A DNA stretch of 64,000 bases from NCBI RefSeq assembly GCF_027941835.1, contig NZ_CP116005.1, positions 868,001 to 932,000 on the forward strand, written 5' to 3'. The DNA comes from Sphingosinicella microcystinivorans (GTDB lineage: Bacteria > Pseudomonadota > Alphaproteobacteria > Sphingomonadales > Sphingomonadaceae). This document shows positions 16,439 to 27,054 of this stretch, piece by piece (the stretch's first letter is position 1; each line of letters begins with the position of its first letter). The notes under the pieces are model-generated. The model ran no database searches and was not told where the DNA came from. It worked only from the letters and a program-made list of their open reading frames with translations. Made by a program: the position numbers and the translations under genes.

Positions 16439-18814
16439 ATGACCTCCCCTGCAAAGGCCCTCCTCTGGGCCCTGCTGGCGACAACGATCGCCGGGCGGGG
16501 CGAAGCGGCCGATGCCGCTCCGCCCCGCAGCGCGATCGAAATCCTGTGGACGGAGCACGGCATTCCGCACGTCACCGCCGCCGACTATCACGGCCTCGGC
16601 CTCGGATACGGTTATGCGGTCGCCCAGGACCGGCTGTGCGCCATCGCGGATCACTACATCACGCTGCGCGGCGAGCGCTCGCGCTGGTACGGCGCGGACG
16701 GGAAGGCAATGGCCGGCTTCGTGCCGACCACCAATCTCAACGCCGACCTCTTCTTCCGGGTCCAGCTCTCCGGCGATGTCCTGCGTCTGGCGGCAAGCCG
16801 GCTTCGGCCGGATACGCGCGCGCTCGTTCGCGGCTACGCGGCCGGGATCAACAGGTACGTCTCCGAAATGCCGGCCGCGCAGCGCCGGACCCTGTGCGAG
16901 GGCAAGCCCGTTCCGACGGTGACGGAGGACGACATCCTGCGCGCCGAGCTGGCCATCGGCATCACCAAGAAAGCCTTCCACGTCGCGCTTTATGCCATGT
17001 CGTCCGCTTCGGCATGGAAATCGAAGACGGCGGACGGCAACGCCGATACGGACGCCGCGGTCCGCGCCGCGCTTGCCACCTACAACGACCTCGTGAAGGG
17101 ACAGGGCAGCAACGCGTGGGCGTATGGCGGCGACGTCGTCCCGAACGGCGGCGCGATCGTCGTCGCCAACCCGCACTCGCCGTGGATGTACCGTCACTGG
17201 CATTCCTTCCATGTCACGCACCTCACCATTCCCGGCGAGATCGACGTCGCCGGCGCGGCCTTTTCGGGCCTCCCGGTTCCCATGATCGGCTTCAACGACC
17301 ATGTCGCGTGGGGCCTCACCAGCGCGCACAGCTGGTACATGCTGCAGGTCATGGACGTGCAGGAGTCCGGGACGCGCCCGACCTACGTCATGGACGGGAA
17401 GCGCAAGCCGCTCGCGCTCAGGCGGATGGAAATCGAGGCCCTGGAGCAGGACGGGACCCTCTCCACGCGGACGTTCGAGGTGCCGTTTTCGGAGCTCGGC
17501 CCGGTCTACAGGCTGCCGGCGCTGCCCTCGCAGGGGCGGCCCGCGGGCTGGTATGCGGTCACGGCCCCGAGCGATGCGAATGCGCGCGCGCTCGATCAGT
17601 TCCTCGCCGCCGGCCGCGCAGGCAATGTCGGCGAACTCGTCAAGGCGATCGAGAACAACCGGGGCCGCGGCGTGCATGTCATCGCCGGAGACAGGCACGG
17701 CGACATCGCGCTGGTGGAGGCCGGGCCGGTTCTCGATCTCAGCGACGCCCGGCTCGCGGAGTGCCGCTATCCGGACCCGTCCGCCGCCTTCTATGTGCTC
17801 GACGGATCGAAGCGCGCCTGCGCCGCGCAGCAGCGCGACGGCACGCCGTCCCTCGCGCCCTCCGCGCGCTATCCCGGCGCGGTCACGCGCAGGATCATCC
17901 AGAGCACGAACAACAGCTACAAACACAGCGTCTACGGGCGCGCGATGCCGGAATATCCGGTCCTGTTCGGCGATGAGGACCCGTTCGTCCCCACGTCGAC
18001 CTCCGGCAGCTTCGGCGACCGGGGCCGCGACCGGAACATGCGCATCGTCATGTCGACCCGCCGCATGGGCGAGATCAGCGCGGACGGCGTGGTGACGCCG
18101 GCCGAAGCGATGGAGGTCATGTTCGACAATCGCAACTTCGCGGCAGAAGAGTGGCTCGACCAGATTCTCGGCGTATGCGCCCCGGCCGCCCTCTCTCCGG
18201 AAGCCGCAAGGGGCTGCGCCGCGCTGGCGGCGTGGGACCGGAAGAACAATTCCGAAAGCCGCGGCGCGCTGCTGTTCCACCAGCTCTGGCTCAGGATCGC
18301 CCGCATGGACGCTGTCGTGCCGCCCCGGAATCCCGACGACCTCACCGTGAAGGAACCGCTGTCGATCACCGCCGAAAACCGGGCCGGCGTGCTTGCCGCC
18401 ATCGAAGACACGGTGAAGGAGCTCGAGACGCTCGGCTTCGCCGTCGACACGCCTTGGGAACGCGCATTTTTCGCCGACACACCGGGCGGACGCATTCCGC
18501 TCCACGGCGGTTCGATGCGGCAGGGCGTGCTGAACGCCATGGATGTGCTGCCGCTCACGAAGGAGGGGTTTCCCGGCGTCGCCGCGGGCGCCGCGTACCT
18601 GCACCGGGTGAGATGGGAGAACGGAGAGCTGATCGCCGATGTCCTCCTTGCCTACGGGCAAACCGGCGAGCCCGCCTCGCGCGACCGCGAGGAGCAGGTC
18701 AGGCTGTTTTCCGGCAAGCAGCTGTACCGGATGCCGTTCGGCAAACAGGCGCTCTCCGAAGCGAGGATCGTGCGCCGCGTCAGCCTTGCCGCTGACGGGA
18801 AGGAAGCACGCTGA
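16439..18814 (+). CDS. Penicillin-acylase-family Ntn hydrolase (acylase 3)
   Basis: A 791-residue exported paralogue of acylases 1 and 2. A signal peptide (about 1-25, ending GRGEAA) is followed by the alpha-chain signature ILWTEHGIPHVTAADY, GLGYGYAVAQDRLC and RGERSRWYGADG, then GSNAW with Ser224 as expected beta-chain nucleophile, NPHSPW, STNNSYKHS and FDNRNFAAEEW. It would undergo autocatalytic processing in the periplasm and hydrolyse an acyl amide. The frame is open for 67 codons upstream, but the ATG at 16439 begins the signal peptide and follows GGAG with a 5-base gap. Its TGA overlaps the next ATG (TGATG), coupling it to the esterase. A beta-chain insertion near FVPTSTSGSFGDRGRD (about 520-535) is absent from the other two paralogues. 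Confidence 0.88.
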   Translation: MTSPAKALLWALLATTIAGRGEAADAAPPRSAIEILWTEHGIPHVTAADYHGLGLGYGYAVAQDRLCAIADHYITLRGERSRWYGADGKAMAGFVPTTNLNADLFFRVQLSGDVLRLAASRLRPDTRALVRGYAAGINRYVSEMPAAQRRTLCEGKPVPTVTEDDILRAELAIGITKKAFHVALYAMSSASAWKSKTADGNADTDAAVRAALATYNDLVKGQGSNAWAYGGDVVPNGGAIVVANPHSPWMYRHWHSFHVTHLTIPGEIDVAGAAFSGLPVPMIGFNDHVAWGLTSAHSWYMLQVMDVQESGTRPTYVMDGKRKPLALRRMEIEALEQDGTLSTRTFEVPFSELGPVYRLPALPSQGRPAGWYAVTAPSDANARALDQFLAAGRAGNVGELVKAIENNRGRGVHVIAGDRHGDIALVEAGPVLDLSDARLAECRYPDPSAAFYVLDGSKRACAAQQRDGTPSLAPSARYPGAVTRRIIQSTNNSYKHSVYGRAMPEYPVLFGDEDPFVPTSTSGSFGDRGRDRNMRIVMSTRRMGEISADGVVTPAEAMEVMFDNRNFAAEEWLDQILGVCAPAALSPEAARGCAALAAWDRKNNSESRGALLFHQLWLRIARMDAVVPPRNPDDLTVKEPLSITAENRAGVLAAIEDTVKELETLGFAVDTPWERAFFADTPGGRIPLHGGSMRQGVLNAMDVLPLTKEGFPGVAAGAAYLHRVRWENGELIADVLLAYGQTGEPASRDREEQVRLFSGKQLYRMPFGKQALSEARIVRRVSLAADGKEAR

Positions 18815-19926
18815 TGCCGATCCCGTCCTTCCTGCACGCGCCGATCGTTGCCGCGGCCGCGCTTCTGGCGCTGCCGGTGGCCGGATACGCCGGTCATGCC
18901 GGGGCGCCGGCGACGGCCCGAAGCGCGGACGCCTTCGAAATCCGCTCCGGCGTCACCGGCCGGGACTATCTCGTCAGCATAGCGAGGCCCCGCCTGCCCG
19001 CCCCGGCAACGGGCTATCCCGTCCTCTACGTTCCGGCCGACGATGCCGCGTTCCGCGACCTCGCGGGCGCCGTTCATGGCGGCGGCAAGCCGGTGCTCGT
19101 CGTCGGCATCGGCTATCCGCAGGGCGTCGATCCCGGCAAGGCCGGCCGCCTCGACCTGACGCCGTCCGTTTCGGTCGAGCCGCCGAAGGACAGCGGCACG
19201 GGCGGCGCCGAGGACTTCCTCGACGTCATCGAACGGCAGCTCAAGCCGGAAATCGCCGGACGCTTCCAGATCGACCGGGAGAAGCAGACGCTTTTCGGGC
19301 GGTCCTGCGCCGGCCTTTTCGCGCTCTATGCGCTCGTGAACGCGCCCGCATCGTTCGACACGTTCGTCGCCGTGAACCCCGCGATCGCGTTCGAAAACCG
19401 TTTCCTGGCGGAGCCGCAGCTCCGCGGGCGGCTGGGGCCGAAGCTGCAGGCGACGCAGGCGACGCCGCGCGTCCTGCTGATCACGGACGCACGCACGTCA
19501 ACGCCACCCTGCGAATCCCGCCCGGCGGATACCCGGGAATTCCATGAATTCCTGCAATCCCTCGCCGGTATTTCCAGCGAATTCGTCGGGCTCGCCGGTA
19601 CGGCAACCGAATGGGCCTCGCCCGTGATCCGCCATGCGCTGGGGACAGGTCTCGCGCGTCCGCAACCGGCCGCGAAACTCGCGCCCCCCGGCGCGCCCGG
19701 CGGCATCGCCGTACCCACGGCGGACGAATACCGCGCCATGAATGCCGAGCAGCGCTACGCGCTTCGCCTCCGCGTCCGCTCCCTGCCCAAGGACCAGCGC
19801 GAGGTCTGGACGCAGCAGTTCAACACGTCGCTCTCCGCCGGGCTCACCTATCGCCAGCATCGCCGCTTCTACGAGGAGCGTGTCGCCATGGATCAGCTTC
19901 ACGGCACGCGCTCACCCGACGACTGA
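18814..19926 (+). CDS. Exported Fes/IroE-like esterase-fold protein, His apparently lost
   Basis: A 370-residue protein with a signal peptide (about 1-26) and an esterase domain like the siderophore/enterobactin hydrolase IroE and relatives: VLVVGIGYP, RLDLTPSVS, SGTGGAEDFLDVIERQLKPEI and a nucleophile elbow FGRSCAGLFALYAL (Ser164; usual form GHSxGG). In relatives the catalytic histidine sits in a GExHGS-type loop near the domain end; here the equivalent segment reads GTATEWASP and contains no histidine, so activity is doubtful or uses another base. After about residue 275 there is a proline/alanine linker and a basic helical tail (TADEYRAMNAEQRYALRLR) not part of the esterase fold. It is translationally coupled to acylase 3. 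Binding or cleavage of an ester-linked siderophore-like substrate is inferred. Confidence 0.65.
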   Translation: MPIPSFLHAPIVAAAALLALPVAGYAGHAGAPATARSADAFEIRSGVTGRDYLVSIARPRLPAPATGYPVLYVPADDAAFRDLAGAVHGGGKPVLVVGIGYPQGVDPGKAGRLDLTPSVSVEPPKDSGTGGAEDFLDVIERQLKPEIAGRFQIDREKQTLFGRSCAGLFALYALVNAPASFDTFVAVNPAIAFENRFLAEPQLRGRLGPKLQATQATPRVLLITDARTSTPPCESRPADTREFHEFLQSLAGISSEFVGLAGTATEWASPVIRHALGTGLARPQPAAKLAPPGAPGGIAVPTADEYRAMNAEQRYALRLRVRSLPKDQREVWTQQFNTSLSAGLTYRQHRRFYEERVAMDQLHGTRSPDD

Positions 19927-19959
19927 CACCGAAACACGAAACGAACAGGAACGAGTCAC

Positions 19960-20622
19960 ATGGAAAACAGGAACGGTATCGCCCCGCGCATGGCATCGCT
20001 GGCCTTGCTGGCCGCGGCGATCGCATTCCACGCCCCCGCAGCATGGGCGACGCCGAGACCGGCGTGCGCGACGGATCAGGAAAAGCAGGCCGCGCGCAAG
20101 GGCGCCGCGGAGTTCCCGGGCGCCCCTGTCGCCATAGGCTCGCGGTTCCTCGGAATGAAGGAATTCACGTTCGCCAGCGCCCTGCCGCGGGACGTCTCGA
20201 TCGGGGCATGGATCACCGGCGACGCGGTCGCGGACCTGTGGAAATCCATCGACGCATGGGGAAAGGACACGATGGTGCGTGTCGTCATCTCCCCGCAGAG
20301 CGAGCACGCCTTCAGCCTTTACGGCAAGGTGCCCACGACACAGGCGGTCGCCGACCCCGGCTATCTCGATGTCTATGCCGATGAAGGCAGGGGCATCCAT
20401 TCCCATATCCAGCTCGACAAGGTCGCCGCCGTCTACGCCACGGACCTGCCTGCGGAAGACCCCACACGGCGGACGCGGGGCATCAATTTCTACGACCGCC
20501 ACGGACACAACATCATCGGGATCTACGCGTCGATCATGCTGTATGAGCCCGACCCGGCAGCGATCGCAGGCTTCGAACGGACACGCGCCCTCATCGAAAA
20601 AATGCCCCGCGCCTGTCCGTAA
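19960..20622 (+). CDS. Exported HutX/ChuX-like protein
   Basis: A 220-residue paralogue of the lipoprotein at 982-1653 with a cleavable signal peptide (about 1-30, HAPAAWA before TPRPAC) instead of a lipobox. It retains the HutX-like core: FPGAPVAIGSRFLGMKEFTF, WKSIDAWGKDTMVRVV, GYLDVYADEGRGIHSHIQ, VAAVYATDLP and GINFYDRHGHNIIGIYA. Cytosolic HutX/ChuX proteins bind heme and pass it to degrading enzymes; a periplasmic form would bind heme, a porphyrin-like or another flat ligand outside the cytoplasm. It is the last gene of the acylase 3 - esterase transcript, 33 bases after the esterase. The repeated pairing with acylase-block genes in both clusters argues for a role in the same pathway. Function is inferred from fold resemblance only. 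Confidence 0.6.
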   Translation: MENRNGIAPRMASLALLAAAIAFHAPAAWATPRPACATDQEKQAARKGAAEFPGAPVAIGSRFLGMKEFTFASALPRDVSIGAWITGDAVADLWKSIDAWGKDTMVRVVISPQSEHAFSLYGKVPTTQAVADPGYLDVYADEGRGIHSHIQLDKVAAVYATDLPAEDPTRRTRGINFYDRHGHNIIGIYASIMLYEPDPAAIAGFERTRALIEKMPRACP

Positions 20623-20647
20623 CCGGCACGTCCGGATCGGCCACGCC

Positions 20648-21436
20648 TCAACGCCCCGCGAAAACCGCCGTGCGCTTTTCGCGGAATGCGGCGAGCGCCT
20701 CCCGGTGGTCATCGGTGGAGACGAGCATGATCTGCTGGCGGTCCTCGATCGCCATCGCGCTTTTCAGGCTGGACGCCGAGGCCGCGAGCGCCGATTTGGT
20801 CATCCGGACGCCGAGCGGTGCATTGCGCAGAATATCCGCCGCCGCCCGCAACCCGCATTCGCGCAGGTCATGCTCCTCGACGACGTCGGCAAGCAGCCCG
20901 GCCGCCAGCGCCTCCTCGGCGCGCATCACGCGGCCGGTGAGCATCAGGTCCGCCGCACGGCCTTCGCCGACGATCCGCGGGAGCAGGAAGCTGATGCCGA
21001 CGTCGGCGCCGCTGAGCCCGATGCGAACCGAAGCGACGTTCATCGCGAGCGTCCGCGCGCCGAAGCGCAGGTCGCACGCCAGCAGCATCGCGAAGCCGAT
21101 CCCGGCCGCGTGGCCGTGCGCCAGCCCGATCAACGGTTGCGGCGCGGCGCGCATCGCACGGATCAGGCGCCCCGCGCGTTCCTGAACGTCGATCACGTCG
21201 GCCACGGAGCCGCGATCAAGCAGCCCGCTCCAGGCGGAAAGGTCGAGCCCGGAACAGAAACTGCGCCCGCTGCCGGCAAGCAGCACGCAGCGCACCTCGG
21301 CGCGTTCGGCGAGCCCGGTGAAATAGTCCGTCAGCGTAGCAATCATCGTCATGTCGAGCGCGTTCAGCCGCGCGCTCCGATCGAGCGTCAGCGTTTCCAC
21401 CGCGCCGTCGCGCGCGACCCTGAAACCGGCGCTCAC
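20648..21436 (-). CDS. Enoyl-CoA hydratase/isomerase family protein
   Basis: A 262-residue crotonase-fold enzyme. SFCSGLDLSAW (about 59-69) and the oxyanion-hole segment AHGHAAGIGFAMLLACDLRF (about 104-123) are the two CoA-thioester signatures. The catalytic loop reads IGLSGADVGISFLLPRIVG, the variant with Asp rather than Glu at the usual second acid position, so hydration may be replaced by another crotonase reaction. It is the last gene of the minus-strand catabolic operon; its ATG overlaps the stop of the acyl-CoA dehydrogenase (ATGA). It would act on the 2-enoyl-CoA made by that dehydrogenase. Confidence 0.85.
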   Translation of the reverse strand: MSAGFRVARDGAVETLTLDRSARLNALDMTMIATLTDYFTGLAERAEVRCVLLAGSGRSFCSGLDLSAWSGLLDRGSVADVIDVQERAGRLIRAMRAAPQPLIGLAHGHAAGIGFAMLLACDLRFGARTLAMNVASVRIGLSGADVGISFLLPRIVGEGRAADLMLTGRVMRAEEALAAGLLADVVEEHDLRECGLRAAADILRNAPLGVRMTKSALAASASSLKSAMAIEDRQQIMLVSTDDHREALAAFREKRTAVFAGR

Positions 21437-22584
21437 AGCGACCGGCCAATGATTTCCAGCATGATCTCGTTGCTGCCGCCGTAGATGCGCGCGACCCGGC
21501 TATCCAGCCACAAGCGCGCGATCGGATATTCCAGCATATAGCCGTAGCCGCCGTGGAGTTGCAGGCAGTCGTCGGCAACGCGGTTCTGAAGGTCGGTGGT
21601 CCAGTACTTGAGCATCGCCGCCTCGGCTTCTCCGAGCCTGCCCTCCATGAAGCCGAGAATGCAGCCGTCGAGGAAGGTGCGCGCCACGTCGGTATCGGTC
21701 ATCGCCTCGGTCAGCTTGAAGCGCGAATTCTGGAAATCCAGCACCGACTTGCCGAACACCTTGCGCTGGCGCGTGTATTCCAGCGTGTGCCGGATCGCCA
21801 TCTCGGCCATCGCCACTGCGGTGATGCCCGTCAGCAGACGTTCCTCGATCAGCCGCTCGCGCAGCAGCCCGAAGCCCTGCCCTTCGGCCCCGAGCAGCGC
21901 CTCCGCGGGCAGGCGGACGTCGTCGAAAAACAGCTCGGCGGTATCGGCCGCCCATTGCCCGAGCTTGTCGAGCGGCGCGCCGCGGCGAAAACCCTCAAGC
22001 CCGCCGGTCTCGACCAGGAACAGGCTGATACCTGACTCGGCCTTGGCGGCAAGCACGATCAGATCCGCGCAGCAGCCATTGGAGATGAAGGTCTTCTGGC
22101 CGTTGATCACCCAAGACTCGCCGTCGCGGCGCGCAGTGGTGCGTATGCCGCGCAGATCGCTGCCCGCTTCGGGCTCGGTCATCGCCACCGCCGCGATCCA
22201 TTCGCCCGACGCCAGCTTCGGCAGCACGTGCGCCTTCTGCGCGGGCGTGCCGTAGTGCGCGATGTAGGGCGCGACGACATCGCTGTGCAGCGAGATCATC
22301 GGCGCAGCGAGGCCTGCGCGCACCTGCTCCTCGATCAGCACGACCGAAAACAGGAAGTCGCCGTCCGAGCCGCCGAACACGGCCGGCAGGCGCGGGCAGA
22401 GCAGCCCGAGTTCGCCCGCGCGGCGCCACACATGGCGGGGCACCATGCCCTCCGCCTCCCATGCCTCGCGGTGCGGCCGGCAGTCCTCGAAGAAACGGCG
22501 GGCCGTCTCGCGCAGCATCTCGTGTTCGCCCTGATAGGGCAGGCGGGTCGTGCCGGGAGTCACGGCGGCGGGCGTGGTGTTCAC
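21433..22584 (-). CDS. Acyl-CoA dehydrogenase
   Basis: A 383-residue flavoenzyme with the three-domain acyl-CoA dehydrogenase fold, introducing a 2,3-double bond in an acyl-CoA with FAD and passing electrons to ETF. Visible signatures are MTEPEAGSDLRGI (about 135-147), FISNGCCADL and the C-terminal LQLHGGYGYMLEYPIAR with IYGGSNEIM. At the medium-chain catalytic-Glu position the motif has Gly (YGG), while IEERLLTG places Glu248 on helix G, the base position used by isovaleryl-CoA dehydrogenase; this suggests a branched or bulky acyl chain. Four-base overlaps with both neighbours show a translationally coupled set. Confidence 0.88.
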   Translation of the reverse strand: MNTTPAAVTPGTTRLPYQGEHEMLRETARRFFEDCRPHREAWEAEGMVPRHVWRRAGELGLLCPRLPAVFGGSDGDFLFSVVLIEEQVRAGLAAPMISLHSDVVAPYIAHYGTPAQKAHVLPKLASGEWIAAVAMTEPEAGSDLRGIRTTARRDGESWVINGQKTFISNGCCADLIVLAAKAESGISLFLVETGGLEGFRRGAPLDKLGQWAADTAELFFDDVRLPAEALLGAEGQGFGLLRERLIEERLLTGITAVAMAEMAIRHTLEYTRQRKVFGKSVLDFQNSRFKLTEAMTDTDVARTFLDGCILGFMEGRLGEAEAAMLKYWTTDLQNRVADDCLQLHGGYGYMLEYPIARLWLDSRVARIYGGSNEIMLEIIGRSL

Positions 22585-23723
22585 AGCGATCGTCCGATCA
22601 GGTCTTTCATCACTTCAGTGGCGCCCCCGGCGATGCGCCCCAGGCGCGCATCGGCCCAGCGGATGGCAATCGGATAGTCCTTCATGTATCCATAGCCGCC
22701 GAACAGCTGGAGGCAGGCGTCCGTCACCTTGCAGCAGCTCTCGGTGGTCCAGTATTTCACCATCGCACCGGCACGGGCGTCGAGGCGGCCTTCCATGAAC
22801 AGGTCGAGCGCGCGGTTGAGATAGGCGCGCGCGATCGTCGCAAGGGTCCGGCAGCGCGCCAGTTCGAGCCGGACATGCTGGTGCTCGATCAAGGCTTTGC
22901 CGAAGGTCCTGCGCGCCCTGGCGTGCGCGACCGTCTCGTCGACCGCGCTCTCCATCGTCGCGACCGCCGACATCGCCATGATCAGCCGCTCCTCGGGCAG
23001 CCGGTCCATGAGCTGGTAGAAGCCGCGCCCCTCGACCCCTCCGAGCAGCCGGTCGGCGGGCAGGCGGACACGGTCGAAAAAAAGCTCGGACGTGTCCTGC
23101 GCCTTGACCCCGATCTTGCGGAGATTGCGGCCGAGCGCGAAGCCCTCCGCGTTCGCGGTCTCCAGCAGGAACAGGCTGATGCCCTTCGCGCCTGCGCCGG
23201 TGTCGGTCTTGGCGGCGACAACGATGAGGTCGGCGTTCTGGGCGTTGCTGATGAACGTCTTCGCGCCGTCGAGCACATAGTCGCCGCCCTCGCGGCGCGC
23301 CCGCGTCGTGATCGCCTGCAGGTCGCTGCCCGCGCCCGGCTCGGTCATCGCGATCGCCGCCACGATTTCGCCGGTCACCATCTTCGGCAGGTAGCGTTCG
23401 CGCTGCTCGGACGTGCCGTAGAGTTCGATGTAAGGGGCGATGATGTCGCTGTGCAGGTAAAAGGCGAGTTCGCCGAAATGGGCCCGCGTCTGCTCCTCCA
23501 TCACGATCAGGCAGTGAAAGATGTCGCCGCCCGCGCCGCCGTAGTCCGGGCTCACCTTGGTGCAGAGGAGTCCGGCCTCTCCCGCCTTGTTCCACAATTC
23601 GCGCGAAGTCTTGAGCGCCGCCTGCCATTCCTTGCGGTGCGGAAGACATTCCTGCGCCAGAAACCGGCGCACGCCTTCGCGGAAGATCTCGTGCTCGTGC
23701 GTATAGTAAGGCGAATCGATCAT
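22581..23723 (-). CDS. Acyl-CoA dehydrogenase
   Basis: A 380-residue acyl-CoA dehydrogenase, a paralogue of the next gene. MTEPGAGSDLQAI (about 127-139), FISNAQNADL, and LQLFGGYGYMKDYPIAI with IAGGATEVMK are the family signatures; PEERLIMA places Glu245 on helix G as probable base, with Gly at the medium-chain Glu site. The ATG at 23723 was preferred to an in-frame TTG at 23741, which lacks a Shine-Dalgarno sequence. Two adjacent dehydrogenases may form a heteromer, as in steroid side-chain degradation (the alpha2beta2 FadE pairs), or act on successive intermediates. A terminator-like hairpin separates it from the TonB receptor upstream, so it may have its own promoter or be read through. Confidence 0.87.
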   Translation of the reverse strand: MIDSPYYTHEHEIFREGVRRFLAQECLPHRKEWQAALKTSRELWNKAGEAGLLCTKVSPDYGGAGGDIFHCLIVMEEQTRAHFGELAFYLHSDIIAPYIELYGTSEQRERYLPKMVTGEIVAAIAMTEPGAGSDLQAITTRARREGGDYVLDGAKTFISNAQNADLIVVAAKTDTGAGAKGISLFLLETANAEGFALGRNLRKIGVKAQDTSELFFDRVRLPADRLLGGVEGRGFYQLMDRLPEERLIMAMSAVATMESAVDETVAHARARRTFGKALIEHQHVRLELARCRTLATIARAYLNRALDLFMEGRLDARAGAMVKYWTTESCCKVTDACLQLFGGYGYMKDYPIAIRWADARLGRIAGGATEVMKDLIGRSL

Positions 23724-23746
23724 GGCAGTCCCGGCACGCAAGAGAA

Positions 23747-23772
23747 AAGGGGGTCGCGCGAGCCACCCCCCT
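23747..23772 (-). terminator. Intrinsic terminator of the TonB receptor
   Basis: Between the TonB receptor stop (23786) and the acyl-CoA dehydrogenase start, AAGGGGGT (23747-23754) and ACCCCCTT (23765-23772) form a perfect 8-base stem with a 10-base loop. On the minus strand it is followed by TTCTCTTG, a short T-rich tract. It would end or attenuate transcription after the receptor. Confidence 0.6.
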
Positions 23773-23785
23773 TAGAACGCTTTCG

Positions 23786-26062
<2,277 letters not shown>

Positions 26063-26157
26063 TGTCCTCCCCTCTCCCCTCCCATTTCGCGGATTGTTCC
26101 GTCATCCGTTTCGACACACCGCGGCGCGAAACCCTCCAGCGGATTTCCGCCGGGCGG

Positions 26158-27054
26158 CTATTTTGCAGGCTTCGTTGCCGCAGGCGCCCGAAACGGTTCG
26201 TCTCCGGGCGCATATGTCTTCGCCACGCTCGCATGGATGCCGCCGGGATCGACCGGCAGGCCGTACACCTCCATCGCGTGGCTGTGCCCAAGGTGATGAA
26301 GCGCGAAGGCGATCTGATTGGCGGCATGGCGCCCCTGCGCGTCGACCGCGCCGTTGACCGCCTGCTTGACCATCTTGGTGGCGAAGCTCGGCTGCCGCGC
26401 GATCCGGCGCGCAAGCAGGAGCGTCGCCTCGGCCAGATCGGCGCGCGGCACGACTCGATTGACCATGCCGATCTGGCGCGCCTCCTCCGCGCCGATCGGC
26501 TCGCCGGTCAGCAGCATCTCCTTGGCCTTGCGGGGGTGCATCTCCCACGGGTGGGCGAACCATTCCACGCCGGCAATGCCCATCGCGACGGTGACTTCCT
26601 GGAACTCCGCGTCATCCGAGGCGACGATCAGGTCGCACGGCCAGCACAGCAGCAATCCGCCCGAAACGCATTTCCCCTGCACGGCGGCGATCGTGATCTT
26701 GGGAAGGTTGCGCCAACGCTCGCAAAAGCCGGTATAAAGCTCCTCCTCCCGCGACATGCGGCCCTCGGCCCCCGGGCGGCGATGCTGCTGGAACGGCGTG
26801 ACGGGCGCGAACCGGTCCTGATTCTCCAGATGATTGCGTTCCCGTATGTCGTGCCCGGCCGAAAAATGCTTGCCGTTGGCAGCGAGGATGATGACACGCA
26901 CGTCGTCGGCGGCGGCGGCCCTGTCGAAGGCCGCGTTGAGTTCATACAGGAAACGCGTGTCCTGCGCGTTGGCCGCATTGCCGCGATCCATCACGATGCG
27001 TGCGATCCCCGGCTCCGGAGTCTCGTAAAGGATGTAGGGATGCTCTTCGGTCAT
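26158..27054 (-). CDS. Enoyl-CoA hydratase family protein
   Basis: A 298-residue crotonase-fold protein, longer than the typical 260. The CoA-binding signature is HFSAGHDIRERN (about 62-73) and the oxyanion segment is VQGKCVSGGLLLCWPCDLIVA (about 121-141). The late acid residue region is VAMGIAGVEWFAHPWE, which lacks the usual Glu-containing PxxG loop, so the reaction may not be simple hydration. The C-terminus is extended with a Pro/Ala-rich tail. Its ATG overlaps the stop of the small upstream gene by four bases. It probably acts in the same acyl-CoA pathway as the ligases and dehydrogenases. Confidence 0.8.
   Translation of the reverse strand: MTEEHPYILYETPEPGIARIVMDRGNAANAQDTRFLYELNAAFDRAAAADDVRVIILAANGKHFSAGHDIRERNHLENQDRFAPVTPFQQHRRPGAEGRMSREEELYTGFCERWRNLPKITIAAVQGKCVSGGLLLCWPCDLIVASDDAEFQEVTVAMGIAGVEWFAHPWEMHPRKAKEMLLTGEPIGAEEARQIGMVNRVVPRADLAEATLLLARRIARQPSFATKMVKQAVNGAVDAQGRHAANQIAFALHHLGHSHAMEVYGLPVDPGGIHASVAKTYAPGDEPFRAPAATKPAK

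Noticed and set aside
3496-18814. Acylases as a beta-lactam resistance or penicillin-processing cluster
   Set aside because: The family name is historical; motifs are nearer to aculeacin/acyl-homoserine-lactone acylases, and no beta-lactamase or penicillin-binding gene is present.
26105-26120. TTCGAC upstream of the second TonB receptor as a third TetR operator
   Set aside because: Only a six-base half is present; the GGT, TTACC and GTCGAA parts are missing at the right spacing.
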